From Cichorium intybus (Eukaryota; Streptophyta; Magnoliopsida; Asterales; Asteraceae), in assembly GCA_023525715.1 (NCBI GenBank), contig CM042017.1, positions 79,498,857 to 79,562,856 of the forward strand: a stretch of DNA of 64,000 nt, in the 5' to 3' direction. Below are positions 1-9,550 of this stretch, in pieces (within the stretch, counting starts at the first letter, position 1; each line of letters begins with the position of its first letter). The translations under genes were made by a program, and so were the position numbers. The notes beneath the pieces are model-generated. The model was not told the DNA's origin, did not search any database, and was given only the letters and a program-made list of their open reading frames with translations.

Positions 1-463
1 GGTTGCATGTGAACTTAGGATTTCTAGTTCATTGTTTACTTAAAACCTTTCAATTTCCTCTATCATGTTTTACTTTTACACATTACCCCTGACTTGATTC
101 ACGGAAAGCCTGGAGATTTTTCCTAGTCTCGGTGGGTACCATGTGTCAATAGTTTTACGCATGGTATAAAACTGCTTACACACTATACAAATATAGTATT
201 GACTTTACCACCAGTTCCCGATTCACAACTTTGGGCAGGTTTCTACTACTTACTTATACACATTACTAGTATTCTTAGGTTGTCCTAAGAGTACACTTTG
301 AAAGTTCATATTGTTTCGCGTTATTCACCAACGATGACAAAATGCATCCTGTATGTCTAACCATGCATAACGTCAAACCAAATAGGCCTTTGAATATTTG
401 ACTTTACCCTAAAGAAACAATCAAACAAGAACATGTAAAAAGGCCGAATAAAAAATTCCAATC
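1..463. other. Left flank of element A, no gene seen
   Basis: AT-rich sequence without a convincing reading frame. It is the flank into which LTR retrotransposon A inserted, and the same flank resumes at 12293. The five bases before the LTR (caatc) resemble the five after it (caagc), consistent with a target duplication that has one mismatch. Confidence 0.6.
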
Positions 464-3202
464 TGTCACACCCTCAAACCGTATTGGCGGAATAGTTTAA
501 TGGTGGATGACTTCATGAACAATATCATAACAAAGTTGCACAATAGTGAAAACCAAGCAAACAACCATCATTACATAATTGCAAATGTTACATAGTTTAA
601 CTGTATCATGTTTCAAATACAATTATAATGATATCAAAATAGGCAAAAATGACGTCGTAACGTCCTTTCTTGTAGCGCTTGATTTACCAAATCAGTTTCC
701 TAAGAATACAAGTAGTTGAAAAAGTGTCAACAATTAAGTTGGTGAGTTCATAAGATTTTTGTATAAGAAACGTCCTTTGTTTGTAAACGATAGTGTTGAA
801 AACCAAGAAAATCCAATATTTTCTTATAAAATGTTCCAAGTCTTTAAATCCCAAAGACTAAAATGTAATATGTAAACTGTAGTGTACTTTCTTTGAAATG
901 TGTGTATCCACGTAAACAATTTATAAAAATATTAAGTTGATTATTTTCCCATGTGAGATACCATATAACCATACTGTGACTAGTTGGCCTGCTGCGACGT
1001 TCTTCAGGCGTCGGAACTGTTAGACATTTGGACACCTCAGACCTGCCGGTCAAGCTGTAGCTAGCAGCTCAGGTGCGGGGTTGTCAAGCCCCGTATAAAT
1101 CTATACTCAAATATCGCGCTCTCTTACCGAGACTCTGGTTATATAAATGTTCAGGACTTATAGTAGGTACTTAGAAAAGTACTTTGAAGATTCATCTCAC
1201 AAAAATGTATGTATTCCAATCAACTTGTTTACGTACGATTTGTATATAAAAACTCTTGTAATCGTCCATTATCATTTTTCCCATGATAATATATTATAGT
1301 AAAATAATTATATATTTTTATATAATTATTTTTGTCATGTTTAAATGTCATAGTAACCTTTTGTTCATAAACTATTCCAACAATAGTCTATTTTTAGTAA
1401 TTGCGTCGTAATAACCTTATTTTTGTGAATAATAGCGAAATAACTTATTCAAAGATTATAAATATTATCTTTTGAGATATTTCACACAAAAATAATATAA
1501 TAACTTGATTATAACCATTTTTGTTAGAAAATAGTGTCTTTATTTATAAAAACATAGTTTTTACTAGTTTTCGTTTTTATAACGTTTTTATTCAAGATCT
1601 AGCATCTTTATACACTTTATTTGTAGTTTAGTAACTTTTACACAACTTAGTATGTCAAAGTGTTCATAATACATGGATCTACTCATATTTCATGCCAAAA
1701 TCATATTTATAACATTTTTGTTCAAGATCTAACATTTTTACACACTTATATTATAGTCTAGTAACTTTTATACAAGCATATCATGTATTATAGTGAATAT
1801 CTCACAAGGATCTATCCATATATCATATCAAAGGTATTTTTATCCAAATATTAACTTTATAAACTTGTGAAATCAACATATATATCATTTAAACATATAT
1901 AAACTTGAATAAACAACATATATAGTTAAAGAACTTGTATTCTCCCCCAAAAAGATTTGAAAAGATGAAAATGTGGGGTATGAACTCACCCTTGTAGCGT
2001 GCTTGGCTTAAAAACTAAGTATTTCTTGAAAGATCGGTGGTAGGATTGAAGATCCAAGCCTTGGAGCTCGGAGAACCCTTGGACAAAACTATTACCCAAT
2101 GGTTTTATGTAAATATTAGTGTGTGTAAATGGAATCAAAAGTTGTATAATAATGTTTAAAATCATTGGATGAAAGTATCTTACTAAAAATGATGTGATTT
2201 ACCCTTGGAATGGTGGAAGATGGTGGTGGTTTGTGGTGGATGAAGTTTTGAAAGGGGTGGTGGTGGTGAAATGTTTGGGCCGAGAGAAAGAAAAGAGATG
2301 AGAGAAAGGGTGTTGGTGTTAGATTAAATGAGAGTAATGTGGGTTTAAAAATCATTTTAGTTAGTTTTGAATTAGGTTATTTAATTATATGTTTTGACTT
2401 TCATTTCTAGACTTTCAAATCATGTGTAAGGTCTTGAGAGTTGTAGCTTTGTATGGGGAGACCCATTTTCAGCCGATGGGTTAGGAGGGGGGGGGGGGGT
2501 AGGGTGGGTAGTTTTAAATAAAATGGTAATATACTTATATAAAATGTATGATTTTTATAAATAGTAAGACGTTTTAGTGAATTTTTATGCGTTTTTGACG
2601 AAACGAAGTTCTAAATAATTATTTTGTATAAAAACATAGTCAAACATTTATTTTGGTTGAATCATAACTCGTTGGGTGTCGGAATACGCGTTTAAGCGCG
2701 GTATTCTTCCGTTTTCGCGATTTTCGGCATTTTACCGGAAATTGCATTTAGCTTTGAAATTAAATATTAGATGTTATTACGTTACTTATCATATGAATTG
2801 TTATTTCATATTTGATGTTTAAGGCACCTCATTTTGTATTTTGAGTCCAAACCCTGTGTACATTTATCCGTTCACAGCGATTTAATGGTTGTAACTTCCT
2901 CATACGAACTCCGTTTTCGACGTTCTATATATCCACAGTTTCGTATTTACGAGTGGATCGTTTTATGAATATTATTATTCTCAAAATAATAATTGTACGA
3001 TTATCGAATTTCTACGCTACAGTAGTCTGCTGTCCGTATTTTCGATTTTTAACCGATAATTGTTTTGATTTAGCATACGTAATACTATAATATTAATAAT
3101 TCATCGCAAAAGTTAAGGAAAATAACTTTTCAACATATAAATTAACGTACGCGTCGTTTGATTACAGTTGACTTTTGTTGACCAAAATTTACAATTGTCA
3201 CA
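464..3202 (-). repeat. 3' LTR of element A
   Basis: 2739-bp direct repeat, nearly identical to 9551-12292. It contains a 13-G run on the plus strand at 2487-2499 (16 Gs in the partner copy), which accounts for the whole length difference between the LTRs. The small frames inside (844-1053, 2116-2355) recur in both LTRs and look non-coding. Confidence 0.95.
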
Positions 3203-3215
3203 TCATCTACCCGTT
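3203..3215 (-). promoter_or_regulatory. Degenerate polypurine tract, element A
   Basis: On the minus strand AACGGGTAGATGA directly abuts the 3' LTR, where the plus-strand primer belongs. It is purine-rich but interrupted by C and T, unlike the clean tract of element B (43763-43776). Confidence 0.55.
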
Positions 3216-3256
3216 AGAGAGAATTTCGTCCCGAAATTTAACTCTTGAGTGGATTC

Positions 3257-6045
3257 TCAAGGGTTTGGGAAGAGATGTGGATACTTTTGCTTCATCTGGT
3301 CTTCACGTTCCCAAGTGAATTCTGGTCCTCGCTTGGCACTCCAACGGACCTTGACTATCGGTATGTGGCTTTGTTTCGTCCTCTTGATTTCTCTGTCCAT
3401 GATCTCTACGGGTTCTTCCATAAAAAGAAGGTTCTCGTTCACCTCGATCTCGTCGAGCGGAATGACAAGAGTTTCATCGGACAGGCATTTCTTTAAGTTG
3501 GACACGTGAAAGGTGGGATGGACATTGCTGAGCTCCTGCGGTAATCGAAGTTGTAGGCTACTGGGCCGATCCTAGCGAGGATCTCAAAGGGCCCAATGTA
3601 TCTGGGGTTCAGCTTCCCATGTTTTCCAAAGCGTATCATTCCTTTCCATGGCGAGACCTTCAACAACACTCGGTCACCAACCTGGAATTCCAAAGGCTTG
3701 CGTCGCTTGTCTGCGTAGCTCTTTTGTCGGTCACGAGATGCTTTCAATCGTTCACGGATCTGAACGATTTTCTCCGTTGTCTCTCGTATGATCTCCGGAC
3801 CGGTGAGAGCGCTGTTAGGTGTTTGGCCTCTGGCTAGTTGAGTATCACCCACTTCGGCCCAGCACAGAGGGGATCTACACTTGCGTCCATATAGAGCTTC
3901 AAATGGAGCAGCTTTGATGCTAGTGTGGTAGCTGTTGTTGTATGAGAATTCAATGAGTGGTAAGTGGGTGTCCCACGCCTTACCGAAGTCTATCACACAG
4001 GCTCTCAACATATCTTCCAGCGTTTGGATGGTTCTTTCATTTTGGCCATCCGTCTGCGGATGGTAAGCTGTGCTCAAGTCAAGCCTGGTTCCCATAGCCT
4101 TTTGTAATGATTGCCAAAAGTTTGAAGTGAACCGGCTATCTCTATCCGAGATGATTGATCTCGGCACACCGTGCAATTTTACAATCTCCTTGAGGTAGAG
4201 CCTTGCTAGCTTATCCATCCTATCACTCTCCTTGATTGGCAGGAAGTGAGCGGATTTGGTTAACCTATCGACAATTACCCATATAGTATCTAACCCACCG
4301 GTTGTCTTTGGTAATTTGGTTATGAAGTCCATTGTTATCCGCTCCCACTTCCACTCGGATATTGGTGGTTGAACTAGCAAACCCGAGGGCTTTTGGTATT
4401 CTACTTTAACTTTGGCGCAAGTCAGGCACTTGCCCACGTAAGTAGCGATTTCTGCCTTCATGTTTGGCCACCAATACAGTTTCTTGAGGTCCTGGTACAT
4501 CTTGTCGGACCCGGGATGAACGGAGTATCTAGTCTTGTGAGCTTCATTCATGATAATGTCTCTGTATCCGCCGAATTTCGGTGTCCAGATTCGGTTCATG
4601 AGGTAACGAGCTCCGTCATCCTTAACTTCAAGGTTTTTATCCATCCCTCGCAAGGCTTCATTTGCGACGTTTTCAGGTTTTAAGGCTTCTAGCTGCGCCT
4701 CTTTAATCTGAGTGGGTAACTGGGAATGGATCGTCATTGTTAATGATTTCACTCGGCGGCCCGTGTGTTCCTTTCGACTGAGGGCATCAGCTACCACATT
4801 GGCCTTCCCTGGGTGATAACGAATTTCACATTCATAGTCACTTAGTAGCTCCACCCATCGTTGTTGCCTCATATTGAGTTCTTTTTGGTTGAGGATATGC
4901 TGGAGACTCTTATGGTCGGTGTATACCGTACATTCTGTGCCGTACAGGTAGTGTCTCCAGATTTTCAATGCGAACACTACTGCTCCCAACTCGAGGTCAT
5001 GTGTAGTGTAGTTGACCTCGTGAGTTTTAAGCTGCCTTGAAGCGTAAGCAATGACCTTTCCTCTCTGCATGAGTACACAACCCAGACCCTGGTTCGATGC
5101 GTCGCAATAGACCACAAAGTCTTCTGTTCCTTCTGGAAGGGACAGAATAGGAGCGCTGCATAAAGCTTTCTTTAGGGTCTGGAAGGCGGCGTCTTGGTTA
5201 TCTCCCCACTTGAATGTCACACCCTTCTGTGTCAGGGTGGTAAGTGGCTTTGCAATTTTGGAGAAATTCTGTATGAATCTTCGGTAATAGCCAGCAAGGC
5301 CCAAAAACTGACGGATTTCTGTCGGAGTTCTTGGCGCTTTCCAGCTTTCGATGGCTTTGATTTTGGAGGGATCCACATGTATGCCTTCCTTGCTGACTAC
5401 GTGGCCTAGGAAGTCCACTTTTCGAAGCCAAAATTCGCATTTCGAAAATTTCGCATACAGCTTTTCCGCTCTTAACGTCTCCAAAACTTGTCGTAAGTGT
5501 TGGCTATGTTCCTCCTTGCTTCGTGAATAAATAAGTATGTCGTCAATGAATACTATTACGAATTTATCCAGGTAAGGTCGGCATACTCGGTTCATCAGAT
5601 CCATGAACACTGCGGGCGCATTGGTTAATCCGAAGGGCATCACAACGAATTCATAATGGCCGTAGCGAGTTCTGAATGCCGTCTTTGGAACATCTTCTTC
5701 TTGAACCTTGAGTTGGTGATATCCCGACCTCAGATAGATTTTTGAGAAATAGCTCGCTCCTTGAAGTTGATCGAACAGGTCGTCAATTCGGGGTAGCGAG
5801 TATCGATTTTTGATAGTGAGCTTGTTCAACTCCCTATAGTCAATGCACATACGGAATGATCCATCCTTCTTCTTCACGAACAAGACCGGCGCTCCCCAAG
5901 GTGAGAAGCTCGGCCTGATGAACCCTTTACTTAGCAGTTCGTTTAGTTGGCTGGATAATTCTTGCATTTCTGCCGGGGCTAACCGATATGGTGCTTTTGC
6001 TACTGGAGTGGCTCCTGGGATCAAATCGATTCTGAACTCGACTTG
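3257..6045 (-). pseudogene. pol of element A: RT, RNase H, integrase, chromodomain (inactivated)
   Basis: Continuation of the gag-protease frame after the 6046-6048 stop. RT: the second-motif FIDDIL is intact, but in the first motif the catalytic Asp reads Tyr (codon 5734-5736, context FSKIYLRSGYHQ). RNase H begins VVYCDAS. Integrase shows an HHCC-type zinc region and the DDE residues within TMDF, ISDRD and the Glu of DGQNERT. Near 3545-3550 one base is missing, throwing the frame into an early stop at 3493. The lost tail, including the chromodomain (VRW...FTWERED), lies open in the next frame at 3505-3257. Two null lesions and the active-site change make the copy non-autonomous. Confidence 0.9.
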
Positions 6046-7782
6046 TCATGCGGGTGGTACCCCTGGAAGGTCTTCCGGGAATACGTCGGGAAAGTTGCAA
6101 ACTTCGGGGATTTCTTTGATGTTCTTTACTTCTTTCTTTTCGTCAACGACGTGGGCTAAGAAGGCATGGTATCTTTTCTGTAGGTATTTTCGGGCTTTGA
6201 TGCAAGATACGATTCGGAGGCTGGTACTGGGTTTATCACCGTAGACAACAAGGGTCTTGTCATTCGGCAGATGAAGTCGGATTCCTCGTTCGTAACACAT
6301 GATGTCGGCATGATGGGGAATTAGCCAATCCATACCAACGATCACGTCAAAACTTCCTATTTTAACAGGCATTAAGTCGATTTGAAAGGAGTGATCGTCC
6401 AGAGTAAGTGTACAGCCTACGTATATGTTGTTTGTGCTTTCTGTTTTGCCATTAGCCATTTCTACTGTAAATGTTTCGTTGAGTGGTTGAGGTTTTTGTT
6501 TTAGTAAATATTTAAACTCGTGGCTTACGAAACTCCTCTCCGCACCGCTATCGAATAGTACACAAGCATATGAATTATTGACGAGGAACGTACCGGTAAC
6601 CACGGTAGGATCCTCCACCGCTTCCGTGCGTCCCATAGTTAGGACTCTTCCATTTCTTTCCACATTCTTGGCCTTCGGGCAATCACGCTTATAATGCCCC
6701 GTCTCGCCACAACCATAGCAAGCTTGACTCACCCCGACATTAGTGGCTTGGGTGGCTTGTGGGGTTGGCGTCCTGCAGAATCGGGCGGTGTGGCCCTTCT
6801 TGTTACAATTCAAGCAGTGCATTTCTCTACAGGGTCCGGTATGGTGGAAGTTGCACTTGGTACACTTGGGTAGCGTCCCAATGTATTGCTTGGTGGTAGT
6901 TGGGGCGTTCGGGACAGTGGCTGCACGAACTGCCACAATCTGTTGTCTTTTCGCACCGTCTTGGTTTGGTTGGTTTCTACCCCTGTTCCAGGGTTTCCTC
7001 TTGTGATCCCTTTCCCTTGGCTGTTCAGTCTTTTGGGTCATGGTTCCCTGGCGCACCCCGTGGTCGACCAATCGTTGGGCCAATCGTTTGGCGCTGTCAA
7101 AAGTGGCTGGACTTGCGGCTTCTACATTCCCTTGGATCTGGGATGATAGTCCCCAAATGTAGCGTTCCACTTTTACAGACTCCGGTGTGACCATGGCTGG
7201 GCAGAGGGTTGCCAGGTCGTTGAATCGGTTCGTGTAAGCGTTTAGATCCGAACCTTTCATTGTGAGATTCCACAGCTCTTGTTCCAACTTTTGGATTTCC
7301 CCTCGGGGGCAGTACTCCTTCATCAACATTGTCTTTAATTCCTCCCAGCCCATCGAGTTTGCCACTGGGAGTGTCAGTGACTTGACATGGCCCTTCCACC
7401 AAGACATAGCCGTCTCAGCGAAAGTGCAGGCAGCGAACTTTACTTTCATTTCTTCTGGACACGCAGTGATATCGAAGATCGACTCAGTTTTCTCGATCCA
7501 CCTTGTGAGGTTAAGGACACCACCGGTGCCATGGAAAGTTATCGGCTTGCAACTGACAAAATCTTTGTAAGTACACACTCGAGAATGGGTTGATGTTTCC
7601 CCATTGGTGGAATCGTTGGTGCCGTTTCCACTTCCGTTTACATTTACCCCGTTGGTGTTAATATGGGCGACAGCTGCAGTCACGGCTGCCGTGACAGCGG
7701 CTTGGAATGTCGCCGAGTCCATCATAGGTGCTTCGGGTGTCTCGACGGGTGTGCGTCTGTTATTTCTTCGGCGGAGTGGCAT
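6046..7782 (-). CDS. gag-protease of element A, ended early by a stop codon
   Basis: The 578-codon frame begins MPLRRRNN. A retrotransposon gag (capsid-like) domain covers about residues 90-260. A basic linker and Cys/His motifs follow (a CTKC...C variant, then two CCHC knuckles: CLNCNKKGHTARFC and CYGCGETGHYKRDC) for RNA packaging. The aspartic protease carries DSGAERSFVS, the usual DSGA active-site signature. The frame stops at TGA 6046-6048, at a position that is normally Arg just before the RT domain. A CGA to TGA change explains it. The reading frame beyond the stop stays open into RT, so this was one continuous gag-pol frame, with no intron at the gag/protease junction (compare element B). 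Confidence 0.85.
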   Translation of the reverse strand: MPLRRRNNRRTPVETPEAPMMDSATFQAAVTAAVTAAVAHINTNGVNVNGSGNGTNDSTNGETSTHSRVCTYKDFVSCKPITFHGTGGVLNLTRWIEKTESIFDITACPEEMKVKFAACTFAETAMSWWKGHVKSLTLPVANSMGWEELKTMLMKEYCPRGEIQKLEQELWNLTMKGSDLNAYTNRFNDLATLCPAMVTPESVKVERYIWGLSSQIQGNVEAASPATFDSAKRLAQRLVDHGVRQGTMTQKTEQPRERDHKRKPWNRGRNQPNQDGAKRQQIVAVRAATVPNAPTTTKQYIGTLPKCTKCNFHHTGPCREMHCLNCNKKGHTARFCRTPTPQATQATNVGVSQACYGCGETGHYKRDCPKAKNVERNGRVLTMGRTEAVEDPTVVTGTFLVNNSYACVLFDSGAERSFVSHEFKYLLKQKPQPLNETFTVEMANGKTESTNNIYVGCTLTLDDHSFQIDLMPVKIGSFDVIVGMDWLIPHHADIMCYERGIRLHLPNDKTLVVYGDKPSTSLRIVSCIKARKYLQKRYHAFLAHVVDEKKEVKNIKEIPEVCNFPDVFPEDLPGVPPA

Positions 7783-8200
7783 GATTCTGCCACAAGGATT
7801 TAAGATCGACGTTGGTTAGTTTTTTTTTTTTTGGAAGAATTGTTATGATTATGTCATCATTAGAGTGTAGTACTTGTATTTTATTGTTATCTTGTTTCCT
7901 TCGTTTCGTAAGTTGTATCTATGATCTGATATCAAACATACTGATCATTCACACATACATCATTTATAAATCAAACAGTTTCTTCATATTCATAATAATG
8001 CGGAGTGTTACATAAATTTTGAAATGAAAATTTGGCCTTCGCAGAGGCCTACAGAGTGATAATGATAAACAGCGTAACGGCTTACAAAAAGTGTAGTCAC
8101 TTGATTGTAGAACCGCGCCTATATACAATAGCGAGCCGCACATAACGCGTATTCGTAAATGTCCTAATCTATATCAAAATTTGAGTAGTATAACTACTAC
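7783..8200. other. Spacer between ORF0 and gag in element A
   Basis: 418 bp without a frame of note. It contains a run of T on the plus strand just upstream of the gag start (about 7820-7831). There is no splice-site evidence strong enough to say how ORF0 and gag would be expressed from one RNA. Confidence 0.5.
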
Positions 8201-8989
8201 TCAAGACGAACTGGATCCCTCAGCCCTGCGTAGTGCGTCCACTTGCGCCCTGAGCTCAGCAGCTTCGCGCTCGGCCTCCTCGGCCCTTCGCTCCACCTCG
8301 CGAATCCTTTCCTCGGATTCGGATATTCGGACAATCGCCTCGCGCCACATCCCCAGGGCTGTCTGTACGTCCTCCTCGAGAGTGTCGAGTCGTCCAGCGG
8401 TATGGCCGCGGGTCTCGTCTAAACGTCGGAGGCGTGCTGAGTTGACCTCGACAACGGCGCCCACGTCCATAATCTGACTGGTGGTCACCCTAATCTGCTC
8501 CTCATGGCGCCTGATGCGTCCGACCATGGTGGGTAGACCTCGGTCTGCGTAACCCCCTCTACTGAGATCGTAGTGATCGTAGAATAGGTGATATGGGGGT
8601 CGCAAGTCCTGCTCACGGCTCCAAACGCGTATCTGCTCTGCCCAATCTGGTGTCGGGCCCTGAAGAGGTTCTTCTATTAGTAAAGGGTGGTGAATGGGAA
8701 GTACCCTCTTTCGAGGTGTACGCATCCACAATGGGCCACCAGGGTGGCGATATACCTGAAACAGTGGTGGCGGTGGCGGTGCATGTAAGCTGCGGACGGG
8801 GTGACGAGGGTCGATGACTTCTGGCTCATCTTCGGACTCTTCCTCGTCCCACTGTTCCTCTTCTTCTGAAGCTTCCTCCGGTTCCTCTTCCGGAACCTCT
8901 TCGGGTTCCTCTTCTGGTTCTTCATTCAGCCATCCCCCATTTCCCTCCTCGGGGAAATATGGGTCTCCTGGCAAGTGGAATCCGGCCAT
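8201..8989 (-). CDS. ORF0: extra acidic/coiled-coil protein upstream of gag in element A
   Basis: Intact 262-codon frame in the same sense as gag, between the primer-binding site and gag. I do not recognise its family. Residues about 20-60 are strongly acidic Glu/Pro repeats. A basic, Pro- and His-rich middle follows (a PPPPP run, then Trp/Tyr-rich residues about 110-150). The last 100 residues are charged with heptad-like spacing (RIREVERRAEEAEREAAELR), predicting a coiled coil, and the end is a Ser tail. No zinc knuckle, protease or membrane segment is visible. GC content is higher than in the flanks. It stays open while pol is broken, which could reflect function or simply youth. Extra ORFs at this site are known from the Tat/Ogre lineage; I know of no standard one in Tekay. 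Element B has no comparable frame. Its role could be RNA binding, particle assembly or host interaction, all speculative. Confidence 0.6.
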   Translation of the reverse strand: MAGFHLPGDPYFPEEGNGGWLNEEPEEEPEEVPEEEPEEASEEEEQWDEEESEDEPEVIDPRHPVRSLHAPPPPPLFQVYRHPGGPLWMRTPRKRVLPIHHPLLIEEPLQGPTPDWAEQIRVWSREQDLRPPYHLFYDHYDLSRGGYADRGLPTMVGRIRRHEEQIRVTTSQIMDVGAVVEVNSARLRRLDETRGHTAGRLDTLEEDVQTALGMWREAIVRISESEERIREVERRAEEAEREAAELRAQVDALRRAEGSSSS

Positions 8990-9043
8990 GGTGTCTGTAC
9001 GAGGAGTGGGGTATAAGAAGTATATATAAGGGGATTCTTAAAT

Positions 9044-9087
<44 letters not shown>

Positions 9088-9535
9088 CTAAGTAATGCAC
9101 ACAAAATACTCATATAGTATTTTAACTTCATGTTTAGTTCTATAGTGTCATAAAATACTCCTATAGTATTTTAAATTTTATGTTTTGTTCCTTTGGTTAC
9201 TGGTAACTGTTCGGACTCGTTGTTCATCACGACCATTCCTAAGTATACGTTAATCATATCTTGGATCAATGCAGTTGATCAGGCTCTATTTATCCAAGAC
9301 ATCATTATCAAACACTTAGGCCTATCCGTAGCGTTCAACTCATCTTATCACTTTTGTATGTTTTCGTTATGATATCGTTCCAGTATGTATGTATGTACTT
9401 ATACTTTTATAAAAATTTATCGTTGTAATTTTAAAAGTATACTTGTACGAAAATGTTTTCGAGAGTTTTAGTCTTATTGTATTTATAGTTGTATATCTTT
9501 AAATGGATTGATATACTTAGTTCACTATAAACAAT
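8990..9535. repeat. Untranslated leader of element A with (TA)n microsatellite
   Basis: Leader between the primer-binding site and ORF0. A 36-bp TA dinucleotide tract occupies 9051-9086. The short motif 'ataaaatactc(c/a)tatagtatttta' occurs twice nearby (about 9104-9124 and 9149-9173). Nothing else is evident. Confidence 0.6.
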
Positions 9536-9547
9536 GCTCTGATACCA
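9536..9547 (-). promoter_or_regulatory. Primer-binding site, element A (initiator tRNA-Met)
   Basis: On the minus strand TGGTATCAGAGC lies three bases inside the 5' LTR edge. This is the standard complement of the 3' end of plant initiator tRNA-Met and is where minus-strand DNA synthesis would start. Confidence 0.9.
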
Positions 9548-9550
9548 ATC

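Noticed and set aside
844..2355. Small minus frames in the LTRs of element A (844-1053, 2116-2355, and copies at 9931-10140 and 11203-11442)
   Set aside because: Identical in both LTRs only because the LTRs are duplicated. Short, low complexity, no domain.
3245..7819. Several plus-strand frames opposite gag-pol of element A
   Set aside because: Antisense shadows without domains.
8181..9029. Plus-strand Ser-rich frames opposite ORF0 (8181-8477, 8593-8817, 8814-9029)
   Set aside because: Antisense shadows of the Glu-rich codons of ORF0. The minus frame is much longer and is in element sense.
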